DNA from: Paenibacillus sp. J45TS6
Lineage (GTDB): Bacteria > Bacillota > Bacilli > Paenibacillales > Paenibacillaceae
NCBI RefSeq assembly: GCF_018403285.1
Contig: NZ_BOSJ01000005.1
Location: 223,793-287,792 of the forward strand
Direction: 5' to 3'
DNA length: 64,000 nucleotides
The notes beneath the pieces are model-generated. The model had not been told where the DNA came from and did not search any database. It was given only the letters and a program-made list of their open reading frames with translations. Below are positions 42,648-51,525 of this stretch, in pieces (position 1 is the stretch's first letter; each line of letters opens with the position of its first letter). The position numbers were made by a program, and so were the translations under genes.

Positions 42648-44576
42648 TTATTCACGTCTTAAAGAATCAACTGGATCCAATTTGGCAGCTTTGCTTGCTG
42701 GCAATAGTCCAGATAACATACTTATGATAATGCTTGTCACAATCCCAAAAGTAATATAACTCATCTCCATTTGTACAATATTCATATCAAACAAGCTGGA
42801 AGAAATGCGGTTTGCAATCCAGCCTAATATGGAAGTGATCGTAACGGCAATAATTCCGCTGAATAATCCAATTAAAAAGGCTTCTGACACGAAAATCCGT
42901 TTAATATCTTTTCTCCTCGCTCCAATCGCTTTTAGGACACCAATTTCTTTCGTGCGCTCTACAACGCTGATGTAGAGAATGACCAGAATCATAATTGCTG
43001 ATACAAATAAAGAAACACCGGATATAGAAGCGAGAACAAACGTCAAGGCATCAATCATATCATTGAATAACTTCATCATCGCTTCTTGTGCAGAACCTTT
43101 GTATCCTAATTTCTCTATTTCTGCTTTAATCGCATCTGTATGACTTTCATCATCTGTTACTAAGTAAACAGTTGTCGGCTGTAATTCATTGCCGTTGTCA
43201 GCATAGACTTGCGCCAAATCTTCAAAGTTCACATAATTGTTATTCGCAATCCCGCTGACGATAAAGTCGGCGCTATAAAATTGTTCGTCTACGAGCCATT
43301 TGAGTGTGACAGACTTGCCAATCATATCGCCGCCAAGCGCAGTAGCTATTTCATCTTGAATCACAATTTCATTGTCACCCGGGAAGGAGCCATCCAGAAG
43401 TGCCGAGTCTGTTACATTCGATGACATGGTCGATATGGATACCACAGAAGTACTTTCGTCTCCATAGATAATGGAATTGGTACCAAAACCCATGATGTTC
43501 ACGGATTTGTCCATTGAATCTACATGGTCAATCTTTGATAATGTTTCAAGATCGTCTTCTGTAAAAGGTGTCGAATTACCCGACAGGGGATTCATCTCTT
43601 CCGTACTTACGGAAGGATCTTCTGTAGGATTGTCCATATTTACTTCAACAACGAGTGGATTGATCATACTGTTAATCGTTTGGTTCACATACGCTTTTAA
43701 TCCGCCGCCGAGGGAGAGCATGAGAATGACGCTCATAATCCCAATACTTGCGCCTAAAGACACCCATATATTTCGGCTTATTTTCGCTTTCATATTTTGA
43801 AAAGCTAATTTAACAGCAGAGACAAAGCTTAAATTCTTTCTTCCTTTTGAGATGTCTGAAGAGACAGCTGTTTCTTCTATATATGCTAGTTCTATGCCTT
43901 TACGATCATCGATGATTTCACCGTCTGCGATACGGATGACGCGCGAAGAGTGTGCTGCCACTTTATCAGAGTGGGTAACCATAATGACGAGCTTGCCTCG
44001 TTTGGCAATATCTTCGATGATTTTCAGTACTTGGTCGGTTGTTTCTGAATCAAGTGCTCCTGTCGGTTCATCGGCTATAATTATATCCGGATCATTGATT
44101 AAAGCCCGGGCAATGGCAACCCTTTGCTTTTGGCCGCCTGACAGCTGATTCGGTTTTTTGTGTATGTGTTGTTTCAAGCCGACCTGTTCGAGAATTTTTT
44201 CAGCACGTTTGATACGTTCTTCTTTGCTCACATTCGATAAAGTCATCGCAATCGTTACATTATCCAATATCGAAAGGTGGGAGATTAGATTAAAGCTCTG
44301 AAAAATAAAACCAATTTTATTTTTCCGGTATTCATCAAGCTGCTTTTCACTATATTCTCCTATGTTTTCGCCGTTAAATAACAGCTTGCCGGTAAAATCG
44401 GAATCCAATCCGCCGATGACATTCATCAGGGTTGATTTACCGCTGCCAGACTCACCAATGATGGAGACCAGTTCGCCTTTCTTAAATGATACATTGATAT
44501 CTCTCAATGCATGATAGAGTTCTCTGCCGTTTAACTTATAGTTCTTGTCAATATGATGTAGTTCTAAGACGTTCAT
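42648..44576 (-). CDS. MacB-like ABC transporter, ATPase-permease fusion
   Basis: A 642-residue single-chain protein. The N-terminal ATPase has GESGSGKST near 40, LSGGQKQRVAIARAL near 145 and IIADEPTGALD near 167. The FtsX-type permease follows, with TM near 275, a long extracytoplasmic domain (residues about 300-510) and three C-terminal TM helices. GGAGG precedes the ATG by six bases. It is divergent from an OmpR-type regulator and kinase; the 149-base region between them has 11-bp direct repeats (44625-44646). The layout fits an antimicrobial or envelope-stress exporter under local two-component control. Confidence 0.9.
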   Translation of the reverse strand: MNVLELHHIDKNYKLNGRELYHALRDINVSFKKGELVSIIGESGSGKSTLMNVIGGLDSDFTGKLLFNGENIGEYSEKQLDEYRKNKIGFIFQSFNLISHLSILDNVTIAMTLSNVSKEERIKRAEKILEQVGLKQHIHKKPNQLSGGQKQRVAIARALINDPDIIIADEPTGALDSETTDQVLKIIEDIAKRGKLVIMVTHSDKVAAHSSRVIRIADGEIIDDRKGIELAYIEETAVSSDISKGRKNLSFVSAVKLAFQNMKAKISRNIWVSLGASIGIMSVILMLSLGGGLKAYVNQTINSMINPLVVEVNMDNPTEDPSVSTEEMNPLSGNSTPFTEDDLETLSKIDHVDSMDKSVNIMGFGTNSIIYGDESTSVVSISTMSSNVTDSALLDGSFPGDNEIVIQDEIATALGGDMIGKSVTLKWLVDEQFYSADFIVSGIANNNYVNFEDLAQVYADNGNELQPTTVYLVTDDESHTDAIKAEIEKLGYKGSAQEAMMKLFNDMIDALTFVLASISGVSLFVSAIMILVILYISVVERTKEIGVLKAIGARRKDIKRIFVSEAFLIGLFSGIIAVTITSILGWIANRISSSLFDMNIVQMEMSYITFGIVTSIIISMLSGLLPASKAAKLDPVDSLRRE

Positions 44577-44624
44577 TCAGTACCTCCACTTTCTATTATG
44601 GTTGCTTGTTTAGAGTGTACGGAT

Positions 44625-44646
44625 TGAACATAAACTGAATATAAAC
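44625..44646 (+). promoter_or_regulatory. Tandem 11-bp direct repeats, likely OmpR-type operator
   Basis: TGAACATAAAC (44625-44635) is followed directly by TGAATATAAAC (44636-44646). Head-to-tail repeats with one-helical-turn spacing are the normal binding site of OmpR-family response regulators, and this one lies between the regulator gene and the transporter gene. Confidence 0.6.
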
Positions 44647-44725
44647 GGATAGAACATTGGTTGTTGATTTTCAATTTATCTTTCTTCGTTAAAATAAGTT
44701 CATAAAATCGTATGGAGGTAACCGT

Positions 44726-45403
44726 TTGTTTACAATTCTCGTAGTTGAAGATGATCAAAATATAAGAAAGTTAATGTGCGCAGTGTTAAAACAAAACGGG
44801 TTCAACACCTATTGGGCGGAGGATGGCATTCAAGCACTTGATGTAATGGAAAAGCAGCATATTGATTTAATCGTGCTTGATTTAATGATGCCGAATATGG
44901 ACGGTTATGAATTGACAAAACAAATCCGCCTTTCCTGGAGAGATTTGCCTATTTTAATGGTGACAGCCAAACAGGAACGAGAGGATAAAAGAAAGGGATT
45001 CCTTGCGGGAACGGATGATTATATGACAAAACCGGTCGATGAAGTAGAAATGGTGTTACGTATTAAAGCACTGCTTCGCAGAGCGCGGATCGCCAGTGAA
45101 CATAAACTGAGGATCGGGAAAGCGGTGCTCGATTATGATTCATTGACCGTAACAAGGGAGGAACAGGTCTATCCATTGCCGCAAAAAGAGTTTCAGCTGC
45201 TATTTAAATTACTCTCGTACCCAAACGTCATTTTTACTCGATTACAGCTGATGGAGGAAATATGGGGACTTGAATCAGAAACCGATGATCATACACTTAA
45301 CGTCCATATAAACCGTTTGCGGAATAGATTTCAGGATTGGCAGGAGTTTGAAATTGAGACGGTTAGAGGACTGGGTTATAAAGCGGTGGTGCATAAAATA
45401 TGA
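44726..45403 (+). CDS. OmpR family response regulator
   Basis: A 225-residue regulator. The receiver domain (residues 1-115) has the acidic pocket VVEDD, the phospho-acceptor Asp in LIVLDLMMPNMDG near 50 and the switch Thr/Lys (VTAKQ, KPVDE). The C-terminal winged helix reads LPQKEFQLLFKLLSYPN...DDHTLNVHINRLRNRF...VRGLGYKAVV. TTG start six bases after GGAGGT. It overlaps the kinase gene by four bases (ATGA). Confidence 0.92.
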   Translation: MFTILVVEDDQNIRKLMCAVLKQNGFNTYWAEDGIQALDVMEKQHIDLIVLDLMMPNMDGYELTKQIRLSWRDLPILMVTAKQEREDKRKGFLAGTDDYMTKPVDEVEMVLRIKALLRRARIASEHKLRIGKAVLDYDSLTVTREEQVYPLPQKEFQLLFKLLSYPNVIFTRLQLMEEIWGLESETDDHTLNVHINRLRNRFQDWQEFEIETVRGLGYKAVVHKI

Positions 45404-46470
45404 TCCAACGTTTCAAGAAGCGATTAAGTCTAACGATAACGCTAGTGTTATTAGTCTTTGGTGTGTTGGTGACGACTTTTGTATCCATTATTATCATCGC
45501 TATACTGTTACATTTCCTTGGGTTTGTTACGGTTACTGAATCCCAAAATCAACCGGTTAATGAAGAAAGCCCGCTGGCCGGTTTACTTAATCTTTTTATC
45601 ATCTGTATAATAATTGGAACGTCCCTAACCGCTTTCTTAAGTAAAAAAGCTTTGAACCCCATCCGTAAAGTCATAGCCTCAATTCACCAGGTCGCAGCCG
45701 GCGACTTTAGTGTAAAGGTTGATATAAAGGGAATCGGGGAGCTGGAGGAGCTTTCGGAAAGCTTCAATAAAATGACGCAGGAATTAGCCAGCATCGAAAC
45801 ACTCAGAAGTGACTTTATCAACAACTTTTCTCATGAATTTAAAACCCCGATCATGTCTATTCGCGGTTTCGCGAAGCTTCTTCAGGAGAATGATCTCACC
45901 GAGGAAGAAAGGCAGGAGTATTTAGATATTATTGTGACAGAATCAGAGCGTTTAGCGACGCTTTCTTCCAATGTTCTTACGTTAGCTAAATATGAGAATT
46001 TAGAGATAGTTGTTGATCAAGCACCGTTCCGATTGGATGAACAAATTCGAAGAACTACTATTTTGATGGAACCGAAATGGTCGGTCAAAGATTTGGATGT
46101 AAATTTAGATTTAGAAGAAGTGACCTTTGTCGGGAACGAAGAATTCATTCAGCAGATTTGGATCAACCTGTTAGATAATGCGATCAAATTTTCTTACCCA
46201 GGCGGTTCGATCAACATTACACTGGCGAAAGTGGGCAATGAAATTCGGTTTACGATTCAAGATGAAGGGGTAGGGATGGATGAGGCAACGATAGCTCATA
46301 TTTTCGATAAATTCTTCCAGGGAGATACCTCTCACGCCAGAAAGGGAAACGGACTAGGACTGTCATTGGTCAAACGGATCGTTGATCTTTGCGGTGGTGA
46401 AATTATAGTAGAAAGTGAGCTGGGAAGCGGCAGTATATTTACTGTCTTGTTTTATTCAAAAACAGGATAA
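45400..46470 (+). CDS. Membrane sensor histidine kinase
   Basis: A 356-residue kinase: two TM segments (about 10-42 and 65-85) with only a ~25-residue extracytoplasmic loop, then HAMP (about 85-135), the H-box NNFSHEFKTPIMSIRGF near 144, and the N, G1 and G2 boxes (NLLDNAIKF, DEGVGMDE, GNGLGLSLV). The very short external loop suggests an intramembrane-sensing kinase that works with a transporter, here the divergent MacB-like one. It is translationally coupled to the regulator. Confidence 0.92.
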   Translation: MIQRFKKRLSLTITLVLLVFGVLVTTFVSIIIIAILLHFLGFVTVTESQNQPVNEESPLAGLLNLFIICIIIGTSLTAFLSKKALNPIRKVIASIHQVAAGDFSVKVDIKGIGELEELSESFNKMTQELASIETLRSDFINNFSHEFKTPIMSIRGFAKLLQENDLTEEERQEYLDIIVTESERLATLSSNVLTLAKYENLEIVVDQAPFRLDEQIRRTTILMEPKWSVKDLDVNLDLEEVTFVGNEEFIQQIWINLLDNAIKFSYPGGSINITLAKVGNEIRFTIQDEGVGMDEATIAHIFDKFFQGDTSHARKGNGLGLSLVKRIVDLCGGEIIVESELGSGSIFTVLFYSKTG

Positions 46471-46545
46471 TAGAGAAGTCAATGTCTCTTTCCTTTAGAT
46501 TTAAATAATTGATAATTACATGGATCACTATATATTACAAAAAGC

Positions 46546-46602
46546 AAGCGGCAGTGGGATGACTCCGGCAGCATACCGAAGTCATCCCATTGCCGCTTAA
46601 AT
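46546..46602 (+). terminator. Long terminator hairpin after the two-component system
   Basis: AAGCGGCAGTGGGATGACT pairs almost perfectly with the complementary sequence ending TGCCGCTT at 46598. The U-run is weak; it can act in both directions between convergent genes. Confidence 0.7.
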
Positions 46603-46682
46603 TCTTTTGAAAAAATGTCTGCTTTATAGGGTTCAGTTTGAAGCATACTAATATTCGATGTTAGAGATGAACTAATCTGTTG

Positions 46683-48065
46683 TTAAGCTTCATTTAGTTG
46701 CTTCATTATTTCCTCTGCAAACGAATCGGTTAATTGGAGGAGCCCGTCATTCTGTACGATTCGTCCTTCCTCGATACGGCGATCAAGCCAATCTGTAACA
46801 AAGGAAGGAGCGTATCCTCCTTGCCCGAATTCCCCGCCAAAAGCGATTATGTTCTGATAGGCTGCCACATATTGATCGCGACTGATGCTTGGGTATGACT
46901 TCGTATACAACCAAAACTGAACATCATACATAACATAAGATAATTCATCTGCATGAAAAGTAAAATGCCCTTTTTCTTCAACAATCCGTGCACATATACT
47001 GCGGATTTTCTGTTCCATTTGTTCTACTTCGGTTACCCGGGAACAGAGTTCCTCCAGCAGAGGAGAGAATTTTCCGTGCATTACCTTATCTACATCATGC
47101 TGCTTATCTTCCTCAGAAGTATCATATTCTTCATCACTCACTAGACCTCGAATAAAAGCTTCAAAGTTGTCTGCTAAGAAGGTAATCTCATAATCATCTT
47201 CTTGATCGACGTGAACGACTTCAGGTTCGCCATCTCTGCCACAAGCTCGGTAGTCTAGCATCACCACATCATGTCCTGCGGAAGGACAATCACAGATTAC
47301 CACTCCAATGTCAGGATATCCCCATTCCTCTATCATAAACGGACTGCCAAACTCCCCGCACAGTGAATAGTCTTTCTCGCGCCCAATCCCCATAATGCCT
47401 GTGATCGCAATATGATCCTCCGCCCATGAAGTCGAATCTTCTGTTGGAAAATTGGTATTCCTCGGTACCCCGCCATTCTGCTGTTTCATCAGTTGAATAT
47501 AAGATGAGGGAAGTTTATAACCAAGCTCTTTCTCAATAGAATCAATTCGTTCGTCCGTAGGCGGATCAGACTGATAGGACGTTCTCGCATACTCGCTGTC
47601 ATCCCAAAAATCAATTAAGTTCATATCTGAGAAAGGTAGCTTTTCCTCTGTGTAATCGCCACGCTTGATGGAAGTTTTCTTCCTCGCGAGCCGAAGTTGT
47701 TCTTTTTTCTGTTTCTCTGCTTTTTGAAAGCTCCGTCTTAAAAAATACTCTGTACTTTGATCACCGGTTTCTAATTGATCTGATCTATGAAAAGCTTGAG
47801 AAGCTTCCTCATATCGTTTCAAATGATAAAGACTATAACCTACTCGATAATGCCACAGGGGATCCTGTTTGCCAGCTTCAGCAATGTTCTCAAGTTGGTG
47901 GAGCGCTTCTTTATAAAGCCCCAAGTTGTTATAAGCTCTAGCCAGGAGAGAGACTGCTTCATAACTTTGTTCTAAATCTGGAGTAGTTTTCAGCAAATCT
48001 ACAATTTTCTGGTATTCTTCTTCTTCGTGCCAATCGTTTAGTTGTTCAATAAGCGTTTGTTTCAT
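46683..48065 (-). CDS. TPR and SMI1/KNR4-domain protein
   Basis: A 460-residue cytoplasmic protein. Residues about 1-125 are TPR-like helices (YEAVSLLARAYNNLGLYKEALHQLENI, LWHYRVGYSLYHLKRYEEASQAF). A charged linker follows, then an SMI1/KNR4 domain at about 175-310 (RIDSIEKELGYKLPSSYIQLMKQQNGG, VVICDCPSAGHDVVMLDY). The C-terminal 130 residues are a separate helical part. The ATG at 48065 has GGAGG five bases before it. SMI1/KNR4 domains often occur in immunity proteins of contact-dependent toxin systems; no toxin gene is visible here. Confidence 0.82.
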   Translation of the reverse strand: MKQTLIEQLNDWHEEEEYQKIVDLLKTTPDLEQSYEAVSLLARAYNNLGLYKEALHQLENIAEAGKQDPLWHYRVGYSLYHLKRYEEASQAFHRSDQLETGDQSTEYFLRRSFQKAEKQKKEQLRLARKKTSIKRGDYTEEKLPFSDMNLIDFWDDSEYARTSYQSDPPTDERIDSIEKELGYKLPSSYIQLMKQQNGGVPRNTNFPTEDSTSWAEDHIAITGIMGIGREKDYSLCGEFGSPFMIEEWGYPDIGVVICDCPSAGHDVVMLDYRACGRDGEPEVVHVDQEDDYEITFLADNFEAFIRGLVSDEEYDTSEEDKQHDVDKVMHGKFSPLLEELCSRVTEVEQMEQKIRSICARIVEEKGHFTFHADELSYVMYDVQFWLYTKSYPSISRDQYVAAYQNIIAFGGEFGQGGYAPSFVTDWLDRRIEEGRIVQNDGLLQLTDSFAEEIMKQLNEA

Positions 48066-48299
48066 GTCTACCTCCAAGGATGATTATTTAGAAAATAGCT
48101 TTATTTGTACTTGAAAGCTTCAACCTTTAAAATAGTAGGAACTATAATAGAGGATACTATAATTTTCCATAATGAGGTACTAAAGCTGGGCAAGTATTCC
48201 GAGATAACTTATGAAAATAAGGATATTTTAACAAGGAGAGAGAAGAGAGTTGAAAAAACCTGCTGTATAAACGAAATATTGTGCTAGAATGACTGGCCA
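48066..48299. other. Promoter side of the TPR protein gene; no gene seen
   Basis: A 60-codon plus-strand frame at 48105-48287 has no Shine-Dalgarno site and overlaps the promoter region. I regard it as chance. Confidence 0.35.
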
Positions 48300-48369
48300 T
48301 ATTATCATAAAAAACGACAAAAATGAATTAGAAGCCGTAACCCTAATTACAGGGCTACGGCTTCTAATT
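48300..48369 (-). terminator. Rho-independent terminator of the polyamine operon
   Basis: A 19-bp near-perfect stem (AATTAGAAGCCGTA...CCCT/AGGG...TACGGCTTCTAATT). On the minus strand it is followed by ATTTTTGTCGTTTTTT. Confidence 0.88.
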
Positions 48370-48382
48370 CGCTTCTTATTCA

Positions 48383-49510
48383 TTAAGCTAATCTACATTT
48401 AAAATCCTGATATCCGAACTCGCGCACAATCCGGCAATCCCCATTTTTGTCCTGCACTGCGATTGCAGGCAGTGGCATTCCGTTGAAGGTGTTCGTTTTT
48501 ACCATAGAGTAGATCGCCATGTCCTCGAATACCAATCGGTCACCGTTCTTCAGAGGCTGATCGAAGGAATAATCCCCAATGACATCGCCCGTAAGGCAGG
48601 TAGGACCGCCAAGCCGATAGGTGAATGACTTCTCCCCAGCTTCTCCGGAACCGACAAGCGGCGGACGATATGGCATTTCCAGAACATCCGGCATATGACA
48701 AGTGGCTGATGTGTCCACTATCGCAATCTCGATGCCGTTCTTATGAATATCCAGTACGGAGGTGACCATATAACCTGCATTCAATGCGATGGCTTCTCCA
48801 GGTTCAAGGTAGACTTCCAAGCCGTATTTATCCTGCATCCGCGAAATACAAGCTTCGAGTCTTGGGATGTCATAGTCATCTCTGGTGATATGATGACCGC
48901 CGCCGAAATTGATCCATTCCATTTGCGGCAACCATGAACCGAATTTTTCTTCGACTGCATTTAGCGTCGTCTCCAAGTCGTCCGAGTTCTGTTGGCAAAG
49001 GGTATGGAAGTGCAGTCCAGTAACGCCTTCCAGCAGTTCCGGGAGGAAATCCTCCCGTTTTACTCCGAATCTGGACCCCGGTGAGCAAGGGTCATAAATT
49101 TCGTGTCCTAACTGCGTTGAACATTCCGGGTTGATACGTAGACCAACCTTTTTGCCGGCTGCAATGGCTTTTCCTTTATACTTTTCCAGCTGAGAGAAGG
49201 AATTAAAGATGATATGGTCGCAAATAGACACAATCTCATCGATTTCATCTTCACGATAGGCAGGGGCAAAGACATGATTTTCTTTGCCCATTTCTTCATG
49301 ACCCAGCCGTGCTTCGAATAAACCGCTCGCCGTTGTCCCGCTGAGGTATTTTCCGATGAGGGGATACATAGCGGTCATAGAAAAAGCTTTTTGCGCCAGA
49401 ACAATCTTGGCTCCCGTACGCTGCATAACGCCGCTTAGAATGTTCAGGTTTTTTTCAATGAGTGCTTCATCGACTACGAAACAGGGTGTCGGCAATTCCT
49501 CGAACCTCAT
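48383..49510 (-). CDS. nspC: Carboxynorspermidine decarboxylase
   Basis: A 375-residue PLP-dependent alanine-racemase-fold decarboxylase that turns carboxy(nor)spermidine into (nor)spermidine. The PLP lysine is Lys41 in IVLAQKAFSM; other motifs are GSRFGVKRE near 149, LHFHTLCQQ near 168, WINFGGGHH near 203, YLEPGEAIA near 236 and the ATCHMPDVLEMPYRPP segment near 266. The ATG at 49510 lies one base after the stop of the dehydrogenase gene, so the genes are translationally coupled; the longer frame to 49561 would run into that gene. Confidence 0.92.
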   Translation of the reverse strand: MRFEELPTPCFVVDEALIEKNLNILSGVMQRTGAKIVLAQKAFSMTAMYPLIGKYLSGTTASGLFEARLGHEEMGKENHVFAPAYREDEIDEIVSICDHIIFNSFSQLEKYKGKAIAAGKKVGLRINPECSTQLGHEIYDPCSPGSRFGVKREDFLPELLEGVTGLHFHTLCQQNSDDLETTLNAVEEKFGSWLPQMEWINFGGGHHITRDDYDIPRLEACISRMQDKYGLEVYLEPGEAIALNAGYMVTSVLDIHKNGIEIAIVDTSATCHMPDVLEMPYRPPLVGSGEAGEKSFTYRLGGPTCLTGDVIGDYSFDQPLKNGDRLVFEDMAIYSMVKTNTFNGMPLPAIAVQDKNGDCRIVREFGYQDFKCRLA

Positions 49511-49511
49511 A

Positions 49512-50750
49512 TTAGCGAACGTGCTCCGACTGTTTAGCTTCCTCAGGCAATGCGTCAACAAGCACCGGATTGAAGTCTTCTACCCATGGAAGTCCCCATT
49601 TGTTCAGTTCTTCCATGAATGGATCCGGATCGAACTCCTCAATATTGAATACACCTGGTTTATTCCATTTGCCGGTCATGACCATTGCCGCGCCGATCAT
49701 AGCAGGTACGCCCGTTGTATAGGAGACAGCTTGGGAGCCCACTTCTTTATAGCACTCTTGATGGTCGCACACATTGTAAACATAGTAAGTCTTGTCTTGG
49801 CCGTCTTTTTTTCCTTTGAAGATACAGCCGATGTTCGTCTTACCTACCGTGCGGGGACCGAGGGAAGCAGGGTCCGGAAGCACAGCCTTCAGGAACTGAA
49901 GCGGAATGATTTGTTTTCCTTCGAATTCGATTGGTTCGATAGAGGTCATTCCTACGTTTTCAAGTGCTTTTAAGTGCATGAGATAGCTTTGACCGAAAGT
50001 CATGAAGAAGCGGATGCGTTTCAGTCCAGGCATGTTTTGCGCAAGGGATTCAAGTTCTTCATGATACAGAAGATACATGTCCTTTTGGCCGACTTCAGCA
50101 AAGTTATACTCGCGTTTGATTTCCATTGGTTTCGTTTCGATCCATTGCCCATTTTCCCAGTAACGTCCATTAGCGGACACTTCGCGGATGTTGATTTCCG
50201 GGTTGAAGTTGGTTGCGAAAGGGTAGCCATGATCCCCGCCGTTGCAATCCAGGATGTCGATATATTCGATTTCGTCAAAATAGTGTTTCAGTGCATAAGC
50301 GGAAAACACGCCTGTTACGCCGGGGTCAAATCCGCTTCCCAAAAGAGCTGTAATTCCTGCTTTTTCAAAACGTTCGCGATAATCCCATTGCCATTTGTAT
50401 TCAAATTTCGCCGTATCTTCCGGCTCATAGTTAGCTGTATCCATATAATGCGTTTTAGTGGCCAAACAAGCATCCATGATCGTTAAATCTTGGTAAGGCA
50501 AAGCCAGGTTCATGACGATATCCGGTTTCACTTCGTTAATTAGAGCGATTAACTCGTCTACGTTGTTGGCATCCACCTGTGCAGTGGTAATTTTCGTGTT
50601 ACCGCCGTCCAATTTTGCTTTCAGCTCATCGCATTTCGACTTCGTACGGCTTGCAATACAAATTTCTTCGAATACCTCGCTGTTTTGAACGCATTTATGA
50701 ATTGCTACTGAAGCTACGCCGCCGGCGCCAATGATTAGTGCTTTTCCCAT
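49512..50750 (-). CDS. Carboxynorspermidine synthase (saccharopine dehydrogenase-like)
   Basis: A 412-residue NAD(P)-dependent reductase. The nucleotide fold is at the N-terminus (ALIIGAGGVASVAIHKC), then TANYEPED near 105, LLGSGFDPGVTGVF near 136 and NGGDHGYPFATNF near 166. It condenses a diamine with aspartate semialdehyde to carboxyspermidine or carboxynorspermidine, which NspC decarboxylates. GGAG precedes the ATG. First gene of the operon; a terminator-like hairpin in the leader (50794-50839, minus) suggests attenuation. Confidence 0.92.
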   Translation of the reverse strand: MGKALIIGAGGVASVAIHKCVQNSEVFEEICIASRTKSKCDELKAKLDGGNTKITTAQVDANNVDELIALINEVKPDIVMNLALPYQDLTIMDACLATKTHYMDTANYEPEDTAKFEYKWQWDYRERFEKAGITALLGSGFDPGVTGVFSAYALKHYFDEIEYIDILDCNGGDHGYPFATNFNPEINIREVSANGRYWENGQWIETKPMEIKREYNFAEVGQKDMYLLYHEELESLAQNMPGLKRIRFFMTFGQSYLMHLKALENVGMTSIEPIEFEGKQIIPLQFLKAVLPDPASLGPRTVGKTNIGCIFKGKKDGQDKTYYVYNVCDHQECYKEVGSQAVSYTTGVPAMIGAAMVMTGKWNKPGVFNIEEFDPDPFMEELNKWGLPWVEDFNPVLVDALPEEAKQSEHVR

Positions 50751-50793
50751 TTTTCAATCTCCTATTCCAAATTAAATTTTATGTAAAACGGCA

Positions 50794-50839
50794 ACAAAAA
50801 AAGCAAGCGAAACACGCATCATGCGCATCACACTTGCTT
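50794..50839 (-). promoter_or_regulatory. Leader attenuator hairpin of the polyamine operon
   Basis: On the minus strand AAGCAAGTG (50839-50831) pairs with CGCTTGCTT (50809-50801), followed by T7, about 45 bases before the first gene. Further upstream in the transcript, AACACGC (50903-50897) is the exact complement of GCGTGTT (50817-50811) inside this hairpin, so an alternative antiterminating pairing is possible. The leader may sense polyamines or a precursor; the ligand is unknown. Confidence 0.55.
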
Positions 50840-51341
50840 CAATATATAGTCAAATAATAAGAAAAGTCCCAATAAACATGACTGGACAAACCTCTTGCGT
50901 GTTCATCAGCCAATCATAAAAAATCGTCTCATGGAAAGGAACTTAATATTCAACTATACAATGTTAGGATCAGAGTCTATATAGCAAATAATTACTTTTA
51001 CCACTCTTATTGACCGTTTCACAAGTTGTGTGCAAAATGCACTGGTTGTAAAGTAACCAACTTATAAAATTCGAGCTTTTAACTCAATCAATAAGGCAAC
51101 AAAGTTGCCAATCGGCATTTGACCCGGCTGTCCGTATGGCCTTGACTTCCATTAAAGAAAGTGGTCAAAGATTATCTGCTTGGAAAGACCCTAAATAGGA
51201 GTTGAATATCTGCTTTCCAAAAATAATGCTTCTTCATAGTAGCAGGCTTGAAGTTATAGCGCAAGAAAAATTTTCAAAAAAGATAGAAAGGTTGAAATTA
51301 ATCTAGAATTTGAAGAGAAAACCTGTTGGTCAAATACAGTT

Positions 51342-51497
51342 TTAATAAATATCAGGTGAATCAATTTCATAATACCTATAGCTGCCTTTAGCAGGACTAT
51401 GCCGGTAGCCGAAATCAACTTCAACTATTTCAGCTAACAAGGTAAATAATGCATTTTTTATTGACGACTTCTTTATTAAGTAGTAGTATTTTACCAA
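51342..51497 (-). pseudogene. Possible gene remnant, minus strand
   Basis: A 51-codon frame reads VKYYYLIKKSSIKNALFTLL and continues AEIVEVDFGYRHSPAKGSYR... to a TAA. The composition looks coding but the TTG start has no Shine-Dalgarno site. A shorter plus-strand coding-like scrap (FDPAVRMALTSIKESGQRL..., stop at 51196) lies before it. The region 50840-51525 otherwise holds only the leader and promoter of the polyamine operon. Confidence 0.3.
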
Positions 51498-51525
51498 TTT
51501 AGCTTATTGTGAGGGGAGGATACAT

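Noticed and set aside
48105-48287. 60-codon plus-strand frame before the TPR gene
   Set aside because: No Shine-Dalgarno site, in the promoter region of the divergent gene, not recognisable.
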